The notes beneath the pieces are model-generated. The model worked only from the letters and a program-made list of their open reading frames with translations, ran no database searches and had not been told where the DNA came from. A DNA stretch of 64,000 bases from CAYMOV01 sp964392085 (GTDB taxonomy: Bacteria; Oederibacteriota; Muellerivitia; Muellerivitales; Muellerivitaceae), in the NCBI GenBank assembly GCA_964392085.1, contig CAYMOV010000005.1, positions 1 through 64,000 on the forward strand, given 5' to 3'. Below, in pieces: positions 51,453 to 59,057 of the stretch. Numbering within the stretch: the first letter of the stretch is position 1; the number at the start of each line of letters is the position of its first letter. Position numbers and translations under genes: made by a program.

Positions 51453-52442
51453 TTAGGGAGCGGGTTTGGTGATGGTATTGGCCAAAAGGGTGACGTTGCC
51501 GTTCGAACCGAAGGCCCGGCCTTCCAGGAACGCGCCCGTGTTCAGGGTGACCGAGTTATAGGCCAGGATGTTGCCCACCATGGAGACCGTGGTCCCGAGC
51601 GAGCAATAATCCGACACCTGCCAGAACACCCGGTCGGCTTTCGCGCCACCCGAGAGGAGGACCTGCCGTCCCGACGTCACGTCCAGCACGCCGGAGACCT
51701 GGAAGATGAACACCGCGTTCACGTCACCCAGGGCGTCCAGGGTGAGGTCCGCCGAGGAGATCGACAGGTTCCCACCATCGGTATAGAGGCCGGGATACAG
51801 CGTGAGGCCCCCCAGGTCATCGCCCGTCGGCAGGATCGCGCCTCCCGTGCGGCTCGCCGCGTCGGTATAGGCGTTCGAAAGGTCCAATTTGGCCGTATTG
51901 GCCGCGCCGTTGGCCACATCGGTGGTTCCCCCGCAAAGCACAACGATCCCCCCATCCACCTGGCTACCCGGGTAAAGCCCGAGGCTGCCGCAAAAGGTGG
52001 AAGCCCCGGAGTTGGTGATCTGGGAATAGGCCAGGCCCACGTAATTCAAGGCGGAGCCCAGCAACACCATCCCCTGGACGTTTTGGGGCGTTGGGGACAA
52101 TGTCGCCGTCGGGGTCATGGTCATGGTCGCGGTCTCCGTCGGCGTCAGGGAATCCGTGGAGGTCGAAGTCACCGTGGGCGTCAAGGTGAGCGTGGACGTC
52201 GCGGTGGCTGTGGGGGTGTGCGTGAACGTCGCGGTGGCGGTGGGTGTGGGCGAAGCCGTCCGGGTCATGGTGGCCGACGCGGTCATCGTCCGGGTCGATG
52301 TCACGGTGGCGGTCCGGGTGGAGGTAAAGGTCGCGACGGGGGCCTGCGGCGCCGCCGGAGTGGTGGTCGTATGCTTACAGCCCGCCAGGAAGGCGGCTGA
52401 AAGGCCCAACAAAGCCATGAAAGTCCCGATTAACTTTTTCAT
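51453..52442 (-). CDS. DUF3494 (ice-binding-like) lipoprotein, array copy 2
   Basis: 329 aa from an ATG at 52442 (AGGAG upstream). Lipid Cys 22 (SAAFLAGC), a long Thr-rich linker to about residue 124, then a DUF3494 domain that is the most diverged of the five (FCGSLGLYPGSQVDGG, TLYPGLYTDGGNLSISSADLT, FIFQVSGVLDVTSGRQVLLSGGAKADRVFWQ). It still ends TLLANTITKPAP. Own sigma-54-like promoter and own terminator, so it is a separate transcription unit. Confidence 0.9.
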   Translation of the reverse strand: MKKLIGTFMALLGLSAAFLAGCKHTTTTPAAPQAPVATFTSTRTATVTSTRTMTASATMTRTASPTPTATATFTHTPTATATSTLTLTPTVTSTSTDSLTPTETATMTMTPTATLSPTPQNVQGMVLLGSALNYVGLAYSQITNSGASTFCGSLGLYPGSQVDGGIVVLCGGTTDVANGAANTAKLDLSNAYTDAASRTGGAILPTGDDLGGLTLYPGLYTDGGNLSISSADLTLDALGDVNAVFIFQVSGVLDVTSGRQVLLSGGAKADRVFWQVSDYCSLGTTVSMVGNILAYNSVTLNTGAFLEGRAFGSNGNVTLLANTITKPAP

Positions 52443-52486
52443 CGTCACCGCTCCTAGGTTCTTTTGTAGTCGAGGGGATGGGTAAG

Positions 52487-52502
52487 AGCAAGGAACGTGC
52501 CC
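52487..52502 (-). promoter_or_regulatory. Sigma-54-like -24/-12 promoter of DUF3494 copy 2
   Basis: GGGCACGTTCCTTGCT on the minus strand, 45 bp before the ATG. Identical in 16 of 16 bases to the element of copy 1, with shared flanking CTCTTAC downstream. Confidence 0.78.
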
Positions 52503-52587
52503 AACCCCGTTACCGGGAAGACTGCCTTCCTTCGCTCCGGAAGCCCCTGAAAACCCAGTTTGACCGGCCCAGTGCCGGAAGCCGTCG

Positions 52588-52618
52588 ATCAATTTGAGCC
52601 GTCGCCTCTCTTTATGAT
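52588..52618. promoter_or_regulatory. Paired upstream sites of DUF3494 copy 2 (putative enhancers)
   Basis: ATCAATTTGAG (52588-52598, centre 52593) and the weaker CTCTTTATGAT (52608-52618, centre 52613) are 20 bp apart and lie 92 and 112 bp upstream of the -24 GG. The layout suits a dimeric or oligomeric enhancer-binding activator. The pair sits between the terminator of copy 3 and the promoter of copy 2. Confidence 0.5.
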
Positions 52619-52650
52619 CCGCTTCGGTTCCGGTCCCGGACCGGTATAAA

Positions 52651-52691
52651 AAAAGAACGGCGGGCCGGGGACCGTCCCCAACCCGCCGTTC
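52651..52691 (-). terminator. Terminator of DUF3494 copy 3
   Basis: GAACGGCGGG and CCCGCCGTTC form a stem with an inner GGGGAC/GTCCCC stem; on the minus strand it is followed by seven T. It lies about 24 bp past the stop at 52715. Confidence 0.9.
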
Positions 52692-52714
52692 CCAAGAACC
52701 AGCATCCCAATCCC

Positions 52715-53692
52715 TTACGGGGTAGGCATGGTGATGGTGTTGGACAACATCGTGACCTGGGCGGTCATCGAGAAGGCCCGGCCGTTCAGGACGGCGCCCG
52801 TGTTGAAGGCGATCTGGGTGTAGGCCATGATCGTGCCGACGAACGACGAGGTCGTATCGAACGCGCAGGAAGTACCCACCTGCCAGTAGACCTGGGAAGG
52901 CTTGGCGCCGTTGATCAAGAGCACCGATCGCGCCGAGGCGGCGCTGAGGGTGGTGGCGATCTGGAAGATGAAGACCGGATTGGCGGCGTTCTGGCCGTCC
53001 AGGACTAGGTCGGCCGAGGTGACTTCCAGCGAGCCGTTGGACTGGTAAAGGCCCGGCGTGAGGGTCAAGCCCCCCAAATCGCCCGTGATCAGGGTGGGGT
53101 TGGTCCGCCCCGCCGCGTCGTTATAGGCGGTCGTCACGTCACCTTGGGCTGTCGCCGCGGTGCCGTCCGTGATGTGCTCGACTCCACCGCAGCCGAAGAG
53201 GTACCCGGCGCCCTGCGAGGTTCCCGGCGAAAGTCCTAGGTCGCCGCAAATCGAGGTGGCGCCTGAGTTCGTCAGGGCCGCGTAGGCCAAAACGACGAAA
53301 CCGGCCGCCGAATTCAGGTTGACCGGGGCTTGGGTCGCCTGGATGGTGCCGGTCGAGGTGGGGGTAAAGGTCACCGTCGCGGTCTCGGTCGGGGTCGACG
53401 TCAACGTCGCGGTGGCCGTAACCGTCGGCGTGAAGCTGGCCGTCTTGGTCGGCGTCGCCGACAGGGTCGCGCTGGGCGTCGAGGTGGGGGTGGAGGTCGC
53501 GGAGGACGTCGCCGTGAACGTCCTGGTCGCGGTGGGCACCAAGGTGGAGGTGCGGGTGATGGTCGGGGTGGAGGTGGCGGTGTCCACCGGGGGAACCGGC
53601 GCCGCCGGGTTCGAATCCTTGTGCTTGCAGCCCACCATGACGGCGGCCGAAAGCGCCAGCACGACCATGAAACGTCCTAAGATCTTTTTCAC
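52715..53692 (-). CDS. DUF3494 (ice-binding-like) lipoprotein, array copy 3
   Basis: 325 aa from a GTG at 53692 (GGAGAAG upstream). Lipid Cys 22 (AAVMVGC), Thr/Pro/Ala linker to about residue 125, DUF3494 domain to the end (VNLNSAAGFVVLAYAALTNS, ICGDLGLSPGTSQGAGYLFGCGGVEHITD, LTPGLYQSNGSLEVTSADL, YWQVGTSCAFDTTSSFVGTIMAY, LSNTITMPTP). Own promoter of the sigma-54 type and own terminator. Confidence 0.9.
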   Translation of the reverse strand: MKKILGRFMVVLALSAAVMVGCKHKDSNPAAPVPPVDTATSTPTITRTSTLVPTATRTFTATSSATSTPTSTPSATLSATPTKTASFTPTVTATATLTSTPTETATVTFTPTSTGTIQATQAPVNLNSAAGFVVLAYAALTNSGATSICGDLGLSPGTSQGAGYLFGCGGVEHITDGTAATAQGDVTTAYNDAAGRTNPTLITGDLGGLTLTPGLYQSNGSLEVTSADLVLDGQNAANPVFIFQIATTLSAASARSVLLINGAKPSQVYWQVGTSCAFDTTSSFVGTIMAYTQIAFNTGAVLNGRAFSMTAQVTMLSNTITMPTP

Positions 53693-53750
53693 TTTCGCTT
53701 CTCCTGGTTGATTTTTTATCCGCGTCGTGCGAGCTGAGGGAAGGGGCTAA

Positions 53751-53766
53751 AGCAAGGACCGTGCCT
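53751..53766 (-). promoter_or_regulatory. Sigma-54-like -24/-12 promoter of DUF3494 copy 3
   Basis: AGGCACGGTCCTTGCT on the minus strand: GGCAC-G-N4-TTGCT with correct register, 59 bp before the GTG. It differs from copies 1 and 2 at three positions only. Confidence 0.75.
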
Positions 53767-53851
53767 CATTTCCACCGCCTTCCAAGTCCGTGAAACCGGC
53801 CGGATCTCCTTAAACCCCCCCCGGTGAATTACCCCGCGGGTTCCCTGGCGG

Positions 53852-53882
53852 ATCAAAACGAGACGACTCATCCCAAGGTGAT
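53852..53882. promoter_or_regulatory. Paired upstream sites of DUF3494 copy 3 (putative enhancers)
   Basis: ATCAAAACGAG (53852-53862, centre 53857) and CCCAAGGTGAT (53872-53882, centre 53877) are degenerate ATCA-N3-TGAT sites 20 bp apart, 92 and 112 bp from the -24 GG. This is the same geometry as copy 2. Confidence 0.4.
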
Positions 53883-53891
53883 CCGGGTTCC

Positions 53892-54671
53892 TCAAGGGGC
53901 CGGTCGGGTGACTTGGTTGGTCTTGAAGGTCACCTGCTCGATCTCCGACAGGGCCCGGCCCTCCAGATGGACGCCGGTGTCCAGGTTGATTTGCGTGTGG
54001 GCCATGATGGTCCCCACGAAGGATGTGCCGGTCGCGAGGGAACAGGAACTGCCCACCTGCCAATAGACGTTCGTGGCCTTCGCGCCCCCGGCCAGATGGA
54101 CCCGGCGGTTCGGCAGGGTGCTGAGGGTGGAGGCGATCTGGAAGATGAAGACGCCGTTGGGGTCGCCCTGGGCGTCCAGGGTCAAGTCCCCCGCGGAGAT
54201 CTCCAGCGAGCTGGTGGATTTATAGAGCCCCGGATACAGGGTCTGGCCCGCCAAATCCCCCGCCACGAGGGCCGGATTTGTCCGCCCCCCCGCGTCCGTA
54301 TAGGCCGCCGCGAGGTCCACCTTGGCGCCGGCCGCGGCGCTGTCGGTCACGTGGTACACGCCGCCGCAACCCACCACGGGCGCCCCCACCACCGCGCTTC
54401 CAGGGGACAGGCCGAGGTCGCCGCAGAGCGTGGTGGCTCCGGTGTTGGTGATGGTGGTGTAGGCCAGGGCCACGAAACTCGAGGCGGACAGGAGGTTGAC
54501 CGGTGTCTGGGCCGCCTGGGGCGTCGCGGTATTCACGGGCGTCGGGCTGTTCGTCGGGGTTCCCACCGGGCCCCCCGGGCCCATGGGCGCCTGGTTATCG
54601 TGCTTACAACCGGCCAAAAAGGCGGCCGAGAGGAGCGCCGCCGAAGCCAAACCGACGATGAGTTTCTTCAT
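53892..54671 (-). CDS. DUF3494 (ice-binding-like) lipoprotein, array copy 4 (short linker)
   Basis: 259 aa from an ATG at 54671 (GGGGAG upstream). Lipid Cys 22 (SAAFLAGC), a linker of only about 35 residues, then the DUF3494 domain (LCGDLGLSPGSAVVGAPVVGCGGVYHVTD, LYPGLYKSTSSLEISAGDLT, YWQVGSSCSLATGTSFVGTIMAH), ending VTFKTNQVTRPAP. No terminator or sigma-54-like box is visible between copies 5 and 4, so they may be cotranscribed. Confidence 0.9.
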   Translation of the reverse strand: MKKLIVGLASAALLSAAFLAGCKHDNQAPMGPGGPVGTPTNSPTPVNTATPQAAQTPVNLLSASSFVALAYTTITNTGATTLCGDLGLSPGSAVVGAPVVGCGGVYHVTDSAAAGAKVDLAAAYTDAGGRTNPALVAGDLAGQTLYPGLYKSTSSLEISAGDLTLDAQGDPNGVFIFQIASTLSTLPNRRVHLAGGAKATNVYWQVGSSCSLATGTSFVGTIMAHTQINLDTGVHLEGRALSEIEQVTFKTNQVTRPAP

Positions 54672-54799
54672 CTTGATTCTCCCCTTGCCGTTGAGGGACC
54701 TGGATCCCAAAAGGAAACCCGCGTTCGGGGATCCCCGCCCACGGGTTCCGTCAAGCCGGACGCGATTCCAAACGGATGCCCCGCTCCGCCCCCAACCCA

Positions 54800-55582
54800 T
54801 CAGGGCGCGGGCTTGGTGATCGTGTTGGACAGCAAGGTCACCTGCTCGATTTGCGACAGGGCCCGGCCTTCCAGCACAACGCCCGTGTTGAGCGTGATCT
54901 GGTTGTGGGCCATGATCGTGCCCTTGAAGGACGTGGTGGTGTCCAGGTTGCATTGGCTGCCCACCTGCCAGAACACGTTGGCGGCCTTCGCGCCGCCGGC
55001 CAGGATCACCGCGCGGCCCGGGGTGGTGGTGAGGGTGGAGGCGACCTGGAAGATGAAGACGCCGTTGGGGTTGCCCTGCGCGTCCAGGGTCAGGTCACCC
55101 GACGAGACCTCCAGCGAGCCGCTCGACTTATAGAGGCCCGGATAGAGCGTCCTGCCGCCCAGGTTGCCGGCCACGAGGGCCGGGGTGGTCCTTCCCGCGG
55201 CGTCGTTATAGGCGGTGGTGAGGTCGCCTTGGGCGACCCCCGCTGCGGTGTCGGTGATGTGCGCGACGCCCCCGCAGGCGAGGACGTACCCACCGCCCCC
55301 GGCGGAGCCCGGCGAAAGGCCGACGTCCCCGCAAAGGGTCGAGGGGCCGCTGTTGGTGATCTGGGTGTAGGCCAGCACCACGAAGCTCGCGGCCGAATTA
55401 AGGTTGACCGCCGCTTGGGCGGCCTGGGGCGTCGCCGTGGGCCCCGGGGTGAAGGTCCGGGTCGGTGTGGCCGCCGGGGGGCCCGATGGCGCGGCCGGGC
55501 TGGAGTCCTGATGCTTGCAACCCACCGCGATCAACGCCGGCAAGAGCGCCAGCAGGAAAAAACCGGTCAGTTTCTTTTTCAA
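54800..55582 (-). CDS. DUF3494 (ice-binding-like) lipoprotein, array copy 5 (short linker)
   Basis: 260 aa from a TTG at 55582, chosen because GGGAG lies 7 bp before it and the lipid Cys then falls at residue 22 (LIAVGC), as in the other four copies. The DUF3494 domain is most like copy 4 (LCGDVGLSPGSAGGGGYVLACGG, LYPGLYKSSGSLEVSSGDLT, FWQVGSQCNLDTTTSFKGTIMAH, LLSNTITKPAP). It follows dps by 88 bp on the same strand with no terminator seen, so it might be read through from the SOD operon. Confidence 0.9.
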   Translation of the reverse strand: MKKKLTGFFLLALLPALIAVGCKHQDSSPAAPSGPPAATPTRTFTPGPTATPQAAQAAVNLNSAASFVVLAYTQITNSGPSTLCGDVGLSPGSAGGGGYVLACGGVAHITDTAAGVAQGDLTTAYNDAAGRTTPALVAGNLGGRTLYPGLYKSSGSLEVSSGDLTLDAQGNPNGVFIFQVASTLTTTPGRAVILAGGAKAANVFWQVGSQCNLDTTTSFKGTIMAHNQITLNTGVVLEGRALSQIEQVTLLSNTITKPAP

Positions 55583-55670
55583 TTTCTCGTCTCCCGGACT
55601 GCGTTTTGCCGCACCCAAAATGGACTCCAGCTTGTCCCAAGGCCGACGGCCCGTCCCAGCGCGGACACGG

Positions 55671-56153
55671 TCAATCCGCGGCTTGGCCGTGCGCTTCCAC
55701 GAACCACAATTGCTTGTCCACCGACCTCGAGATCTCCGTGAGGATGTCCGCGGTGTCGGCGTCATTCATCTCGACGGCCTGGGCCAGGGTCGTCCCGAGG
55801 GACTCCCCGTAAAAGGCCAGGGCGTGGGACAGGGCCGCCACGTGCTCCTTGCCGCTGGAGATCGTCACGGGATAGACGGGCAGGCTGGACTTGCGGTCCA
55901 CCGGTCCCCGGGTCCCCACGGCGGTGCCGCCCAGCTGGACGATGCGCTCCGCGATCAGGTCCACGTAACCCTCGGACGCCTCGGCGATCTTGTCGAACAG
56001 CTCGTGCAGGGACATGAAGCTGGGCCCCTTGACGTTCCAATGGGCCTGTTTGGCCTGGAGCGACAGGTCGATCGAGTCCACCAGCCGTTCCTGCAGGTCG
56101 GTGGCCATCTGGACCCGGACCTTCTCGGGGAGGCTGTTCTTGGTCGGATGCAC
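55671..56153 (-). CDS. dps: Dps-family DNA-binding ferritin-like protein
   Basis: 160 aa from a GTG at 56153 (AAGGAG upstream). Four-helix ferritin-like protein. The intersubunit ferroxidase site is visible: H38 in QAKQAHWNVKG, H50, D54 and E58 in LHELFDKIAEASEGYVDLIAERIVQLGG. Dps dodecamers store iron, use up H2O2 and protect DNA. Third gene of an operon with SOD and a rubredoxin-like protein, 25 bp after the latter. Confidence 0.93.
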   Translation of the reverse strand: MHPTKNSLPEKVRVQMATDLQERLVDSIDLSLQAKQAHWNVKGPSFMSLHELFDKIAEASEGYVDLIAERIVQLGGTAVGTRGPVDRKSSLPVYPVTISSGKEHVAALSHALAFYGESLGTTLAQAVEMNDADTADILTEISRSVDKQLWFVEAHGQAAD

Positions 56154-56178
56154 GTTTTTTCTCCTTGGCCGAGGGGAC

Positions 56179-56460
56179 TTAGCCCTCGAACACCAGCTCC
56201 ATGTTGTTTTTGGGCGCGCCGCAGGAAGGGCAGGGGCCCAAGACCCAATGGTTCCGGGTCCTCAGTTCCCCGCAACCCAGGCACTTCCACTGCAGTTCAG
56301 CCCGGTCGGCGATGCCGCCGTGCCCATAATCCCCGTCGAATGACCCGAGCTCGGTGAAGGGCGATCCGACGGCCCTTTTACGGCGGGCGGGATCCGAGGC
56401 TTCGACCGTCCAGGGCGAAGGGGTTAAAACCGGTTTCTGAGGGTGGGCCTTAGACCGCAT
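56179..56460 (-). CDS. Rubredoxin-like zinc-ribbon/iron protein
   Basis: 93 aa from an ATG at 56460 that overlaps the SOD stop by one base (TGATG). The C-terminal part LQWKCLGCGELRTRNHWVLGPCPSCGAPKNNMELVFEG has two Cys-x-x-Cys knuckles and the CPxCGAPKxxxE ending of the rubredoxin-like domain of rubrerythrins. The N-terminal half is basic and unstructured. It may carry electrons for peroxide or superoxide removal beside SOD and Dps. Confidence 0.8.
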   Translation of the reverse strand: MRSKAHPQKPVLTPSPWTVEASDPARRKRAVGSPFTELGSFDGDYGHGGIADRAELQWKCLGCGELRTRNHWVLGPCPSCGAPKNNMELVFEG

Positions 56461-57038
56461 CAACTCGCCTCCGCAAAGCGTTTTTCAACGACCGTCCAAT
56501 TGACCGCGTTCATGAACGCCTCGATGTAGCCCTTCCGGTCGGACCCGTAATCCGCGGCGTAGGCGTGCTCGAAGACGTCGTTGACCAGGAGAGCGACGGA
56601 GTAGTAAAGGATCCCAACGTCGTGCTCGTTGACCCACAGGTTGAAGAGGTTCTTCCCCTCCGGGTCCCAGGCTAGGACCGCCCACCCGATTCCCCGCATG
56701 GCGGAAACCGCCCGGAAGTCCTTTTCCCAGGCGGCGAACGACCCGAAGGACTTGAGGATCTGGGCCGCCAACAGCGACTTGGGGTCCGGGTCCGTGGAAC
56801 GCTTGGAGAGGTTGCCGAAATAGGCCTCGTGCAGCCTCATGCCGTTGAACTCCCAGGCGAAGCGGCGCTTCATGTCCGCGAACTCAGGGGTCTCATCGTC
56901 CGATTTCGCGATCGAGAGGATCAACCGGTTGATGTTGTGGACATAGGCCTCATAGAGCCGGAAATGGGCGTTCAGCATGAGGTCGCTGAAACCCTTGGTC
57001 CCCAACAACCGGTCGAAGTTTTTAGCGAGGTAGGCCAT
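56460..57038 (-). CDS. sodB: Iron/manganese superoxide dismutase
   Basis: 192 aa. Metal ligands are H25 (NAHFRLYEAYV), H70 (MRLHEAYFGN), D154 and H158 (NDVFEHAYAADYG). The usual GSGW region is replaced by GIGWAVLAW, and the usual DVWEHAY by DVFEHAY, so it is a divergent member. It lacks a signal peptide and so is cytoplasmic. The dismutation product H2O2 could be dealt with by Dps, the third gene of the operon. ATG 57038 with GGAAGG. Confidence 0.9.
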   Translation of the reverse strand: MAYLAKNFDRLLGTKGFSDLMLNAHFRLYEAYVHNINRLILSIAKSDDETPEFADMKRRFAWEFNGMRLHEAYFGNLSKRSTDPDPKSLLAAQILKSFGSFAAWEKDFRAVSAMRGIGWAVLAWDPEGKNLFNLWVNEHDVGILYYSVALLVNDVFEHAYAADYGSDRKGYIEAFMNAVNWTVVEKRFAEAS

Positions 57039-57134
57039 CGGTCACCGCCTTCCCGACCCGCGGGAAAGCCGCGGTTCGGACTCAGGGGGGTCCGGGGCGG
57101 CTCCCCGAGGGACGCCGCCCGTTCCTCCCATCGA

Positions 57135-57710
57135 TTAGAGGATCGAGAATCCCACCATCAAGGTGAAGGTGCCGTTCTTGATCTTCTGGTTGTCGTTCAC
57201 GTCCAAAAGCCCGATCTCGTAACGGGCGCTGACCAGGAACTTGGTGATCGCCACCTGCCCGCCCAGGACCAGCCCGACGTCGGACTTCTTGACGTCGATC
57301 ACGCCATGGCTCGCCACGTTGGAGTTGAAGGCGGGCCCCGCCAGGATTCCCGGGTTGAAGCTGTTGTTCCCCAGGCAGATCTCCAGGAGCACCGGCACTT
57401 CCACGTAGTCCATCTGGTAATCGTTGCCGTTGATCTTGCCGCCCTTCTGGGCGTAGAGGAGTTCCGGCTGGATCGCCAGGCTGGAGGTGATGTGGAAGTT
57501 CGCGAAGGCGCCCCCCACGAACCCCAGGCGCGACGTATAGACCTGGTTGGCGTTCGAACCGTGGAGGTTCGCGACGTTGATCCCGCCCTCCAAACCGAGG
57601 AGGGGTGAGCCGACGCTCGACGTTGAGCTCGACCCGTCCGCGCCCATCGCGGCCGAACCGCCCATCAGGAGGAGCAACAGGCAACCGGCTAATCTTGAGG
57701 TCTTTTTCAC
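57135..57710 (-). CDS. Outer-membrane beta-barrel protein (porin-like family)
   Basis: 191 aa from a GTG at 57710. Signal peptide RLAGCLLLLLMGGSAAMGA; then eight predicted strands of the OmpA-like/PorT type: LLGLEGGINVANLHG, SRLGFVGGAFANFHITSSLAIQPELLYAQKGGKI, VEVPVLLEICLG, FLVSARYEIGLLDVND and a final FTLMVGFSIL. The last residue is Leu rather than the usual Phe. Role unknown; small barrels of this family are often structural. A GC hairpin follows the stop. Confidence 0.82.
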   Translation of the reverse strand: MKKTSRLAGCLLLLLMGGSAAMGADGSSSTSSVGSPLLGLEGGINVANLHGSNANQVYTSRLGFVGGAFANFHITSSLAIQPELLYAQKGGKINGNDYQMDYVEVPVLLEICLGNNSFNPGILAGPAFNSNVASHGVIDVKKSDVGLVLGGQVAITKFLVSARYEIGLLDVNDNQKIKNGTFTLMVGFSIL

Positions 57711-57779
57711 TTTGGCTTCTTTCTGAGGCGTTTATTTTTCCGACCAACCGGCGGCACGGCTTGAAACCAGGCCCGATTT

Positions 57780-58289
57780 TCAGAAGTAGTAATGGGCCCC
57801 CAGTTCGCCGTAGATCTTGAAGTCCGTCACGCTGTTCGTGAGGAACCAAAGGGTCGGGACGGCCTGGAGGTAGAGGTCGATGGGGGCGGTGCTCCGGTCG
57901 AAGATGTAGGAGATCCCCAGGGGAATCCGCCCGGCGAAAGCGGTCGGGTCCGAGAACTGGACGTTCCCTCCCAAACCGATATAGAGGGGCAACTGGCCCT
58001 TGGTGTCCTCCATGTGGATGATCCCGAAGGTGTGCCAAAGGTAATCCACTTGGGCGGTCGCCGAGTCCCCCGCGGAGAACTTCATGGCGAACTGGAAGGC
58101 GGTCCGGTGGCTCGTCCAGAGCTTCGCCGTCGCGCCCCAATCCCCGGGCCCTCCGACCTCCAAGCCCAGGCCGAAATTCCCGCCGTGGATGACGTGGCCG
58201 TTCGACTCCGCCTTGACGATCTTCACTTGCGAAACCAAACCGGCCGCCAGCAAGACGGCCACCAATGTTTTCTTGACGTTCGTGGACAT
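57780..58289 (-). CDS. Exported beta-barrel hypothetical protein
   Basis: 169 aa from an ATG at 58289. Signal peptide VKKTLVAVLLAAGLVSQVKIVKA; alternating beta strands (GGNFGLGLEVGGPGDWGATAKLW, TAFQFAMKFSAGDSATAQVDYLWHTF, LPLYIGLGGNVQF, GRIPLGISYIFD) and a C-terminal Phe after GELGAHYYF, the normal barrel-assembly signal. Probably an outer-membrane protein of 8 strands. It precedes the porin-like gene by 69 bp on the same strand. Confidence 0.75.
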   Translation of the reverse strand: MSTNVKKTLVAVLLAAGLVSQVKIVKAESNGHVIHGGNFGLGLEVGGPGDWGATAKLWTSHRTAFQFAMKFSAGDSATAQVDYLWHTFGIIHMEDTKGQLPLYIGLGGNVQFSDPTAFAGRIPLGISYIFDRSTAPIDLYLQAVPTLWFLTNSVTDFKIYGELGAHYYF

Positions 58290-58407
58290 GCAAACCCCAT
58301 TTCAGTCGGTTGGACGAAATCCGCCGATGGGCTTCCCCATTCGGTCAGGTTCCGGAAGGTGCGAAGAAACATCACGGGTCCGCGTAAGGGGACCCGGAAC
58401 GCCCCGT

Positions 58408-58794
58408 TCAGGGGGTGGTGGCATGGGCCGCGGCCGGGACGGCGGCGGCCGGGACCTGGGCCTTCACGCCGGTTCCCTCGGTGGGGTACCCCGCGTCCGC
58501 CCATTCCTGGGTCCCGCCCAGGTAGTCATCGGCCTTGAAGCCCCGCTTTTGCAGGGCCAAGGCCGCCGCCGGACCCGCCTTGCAGGTCAGTCCGGCGCAA
58601 TAAGTGATGAGGAACCGGTCTTTCCCGAACCGCTTCTCGACCGCGTGGGCGAATTCGTCCACGCTGGTCCCGAAGGGGATGTTTTCCGAGCCCGTGATAT
58701 GGCGCATCTCAAACTCGCCCTCGGGCAGGACGTTCAGGACCACGACGTTCTTATTCTTCATCTTGGCCAACACGCTTTGCTTGGTCATCGGCAT
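58408..58794 (-). CDS. Rhodanese-like protein with unusual CAGLTC active-site loop
   Basis: 128 aa from an ATG at 58794 (GAGGTG 6 bp before; a GTG at 58803 is a less likely start). Rhodanese fold: VVVLNVLPEGEFEMRHITGSENIPFG, then the loop YCAGLTCKAGPAAALALQKRGF, and YLGGTQEWADAGYP. Two Cys in the catalytic loop (CxxxxC) could form a disulfide or bind metal rather than act in plain sulfur transfer. The tail is Ala/Pro/Val-rich. No signal peptide. A weak sigma-54-like promoter lies 41 bp before the start, and the control region is shared with the divergent GlsB-like gene. Confidence 0.82.
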   Translation of the reverse strand: MPMTKQSVLAKMKNKNVVVLNVLPEGEFEMRHITGSENIPFGTSVDEFAHAVEKRFGKDRFLITYCAGLTCKAGPAAALALQKRGFKADDYLGGTQEWADAGYPTEGTGVKAQVPAAAVPAAAHATTP

Positions 58795-58834
58795 CTTCGT
58801 CACCTCGGGAGGCGTTCGTTATGGGGAGTGCTAA

Positions 58835-58850
58835 AGCAAGTTCCATACCG
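58835..58850 (-). promoter_or_regulatory. Weak sigma-54-like promoter of the rhodanese gene
   Basis: CGGTATGGAACTTGCT on the minus strand. The invariant GG and GC are 10 bp apart and TTGCT is intact, but the -24 box lacks CAC. Downstream TTAGC is shared with DUF3494 copy 3. Confidence 0.5.
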
Positions 58851-58946
58851 ACCCCTCATCGCCCAAAAACAGTCCTACCCAACCGCGCCCTTATAGGAAC
58901 GGGAACCCGGGGCGGGGAAAGGGCATCGACCGGGCCGGGAAACGGG

Positions 58947-58981
58947 CGATCAATGTGATCGTCTGGAGGCCTCAATTTGAT
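58947..58981. promoter_or_regulatory. Paired palindromic sites in the divergent region (putative enhancers)
   Basis: CGATCAATGTGATCG (58947-58961) is a perfect inverted repeat with a 3-bp centre. CTCAATTTGAT (58971-58981) is a second site, with centres 22 bp apart. They lie 89 and 67 bp from the -24 GG of the GlsB-like promoter and 105 and 127 bp from that of the rhodanese. Pattern ATCA-N3-TGAT. Confidence 0.6.
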
Positions 58982-59041
58982 TCCCGGCGCCCACCCCAAC
59001 GCCGAACAGCCCCAAGGGCCTGGTTCTTTCCCGCGACGCCA

Positions 59042-59057
59042 TGGCCCGCTTCTTGCT
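59042..59057 (+). promoter_or_regulatory. Sigma-54-like -24/-12 promoter of the GlsB-like gene
   Basis: TGGCCCGCTTCTTGCT: TGGC and TTGC in exact 11-bp register, 61 bp (first base) before the ATG. The same 16 bases occur at 61899-61914 before the YqjE-like gene. Confidence 0.78.

Noticed and set aside
53600..53625. tRNA-like GGGTTCGAATCC T-arm
   Set aside because: It lies inside DUF3494 copy 3 and no acceptor, D or anticodon arms fit around it.
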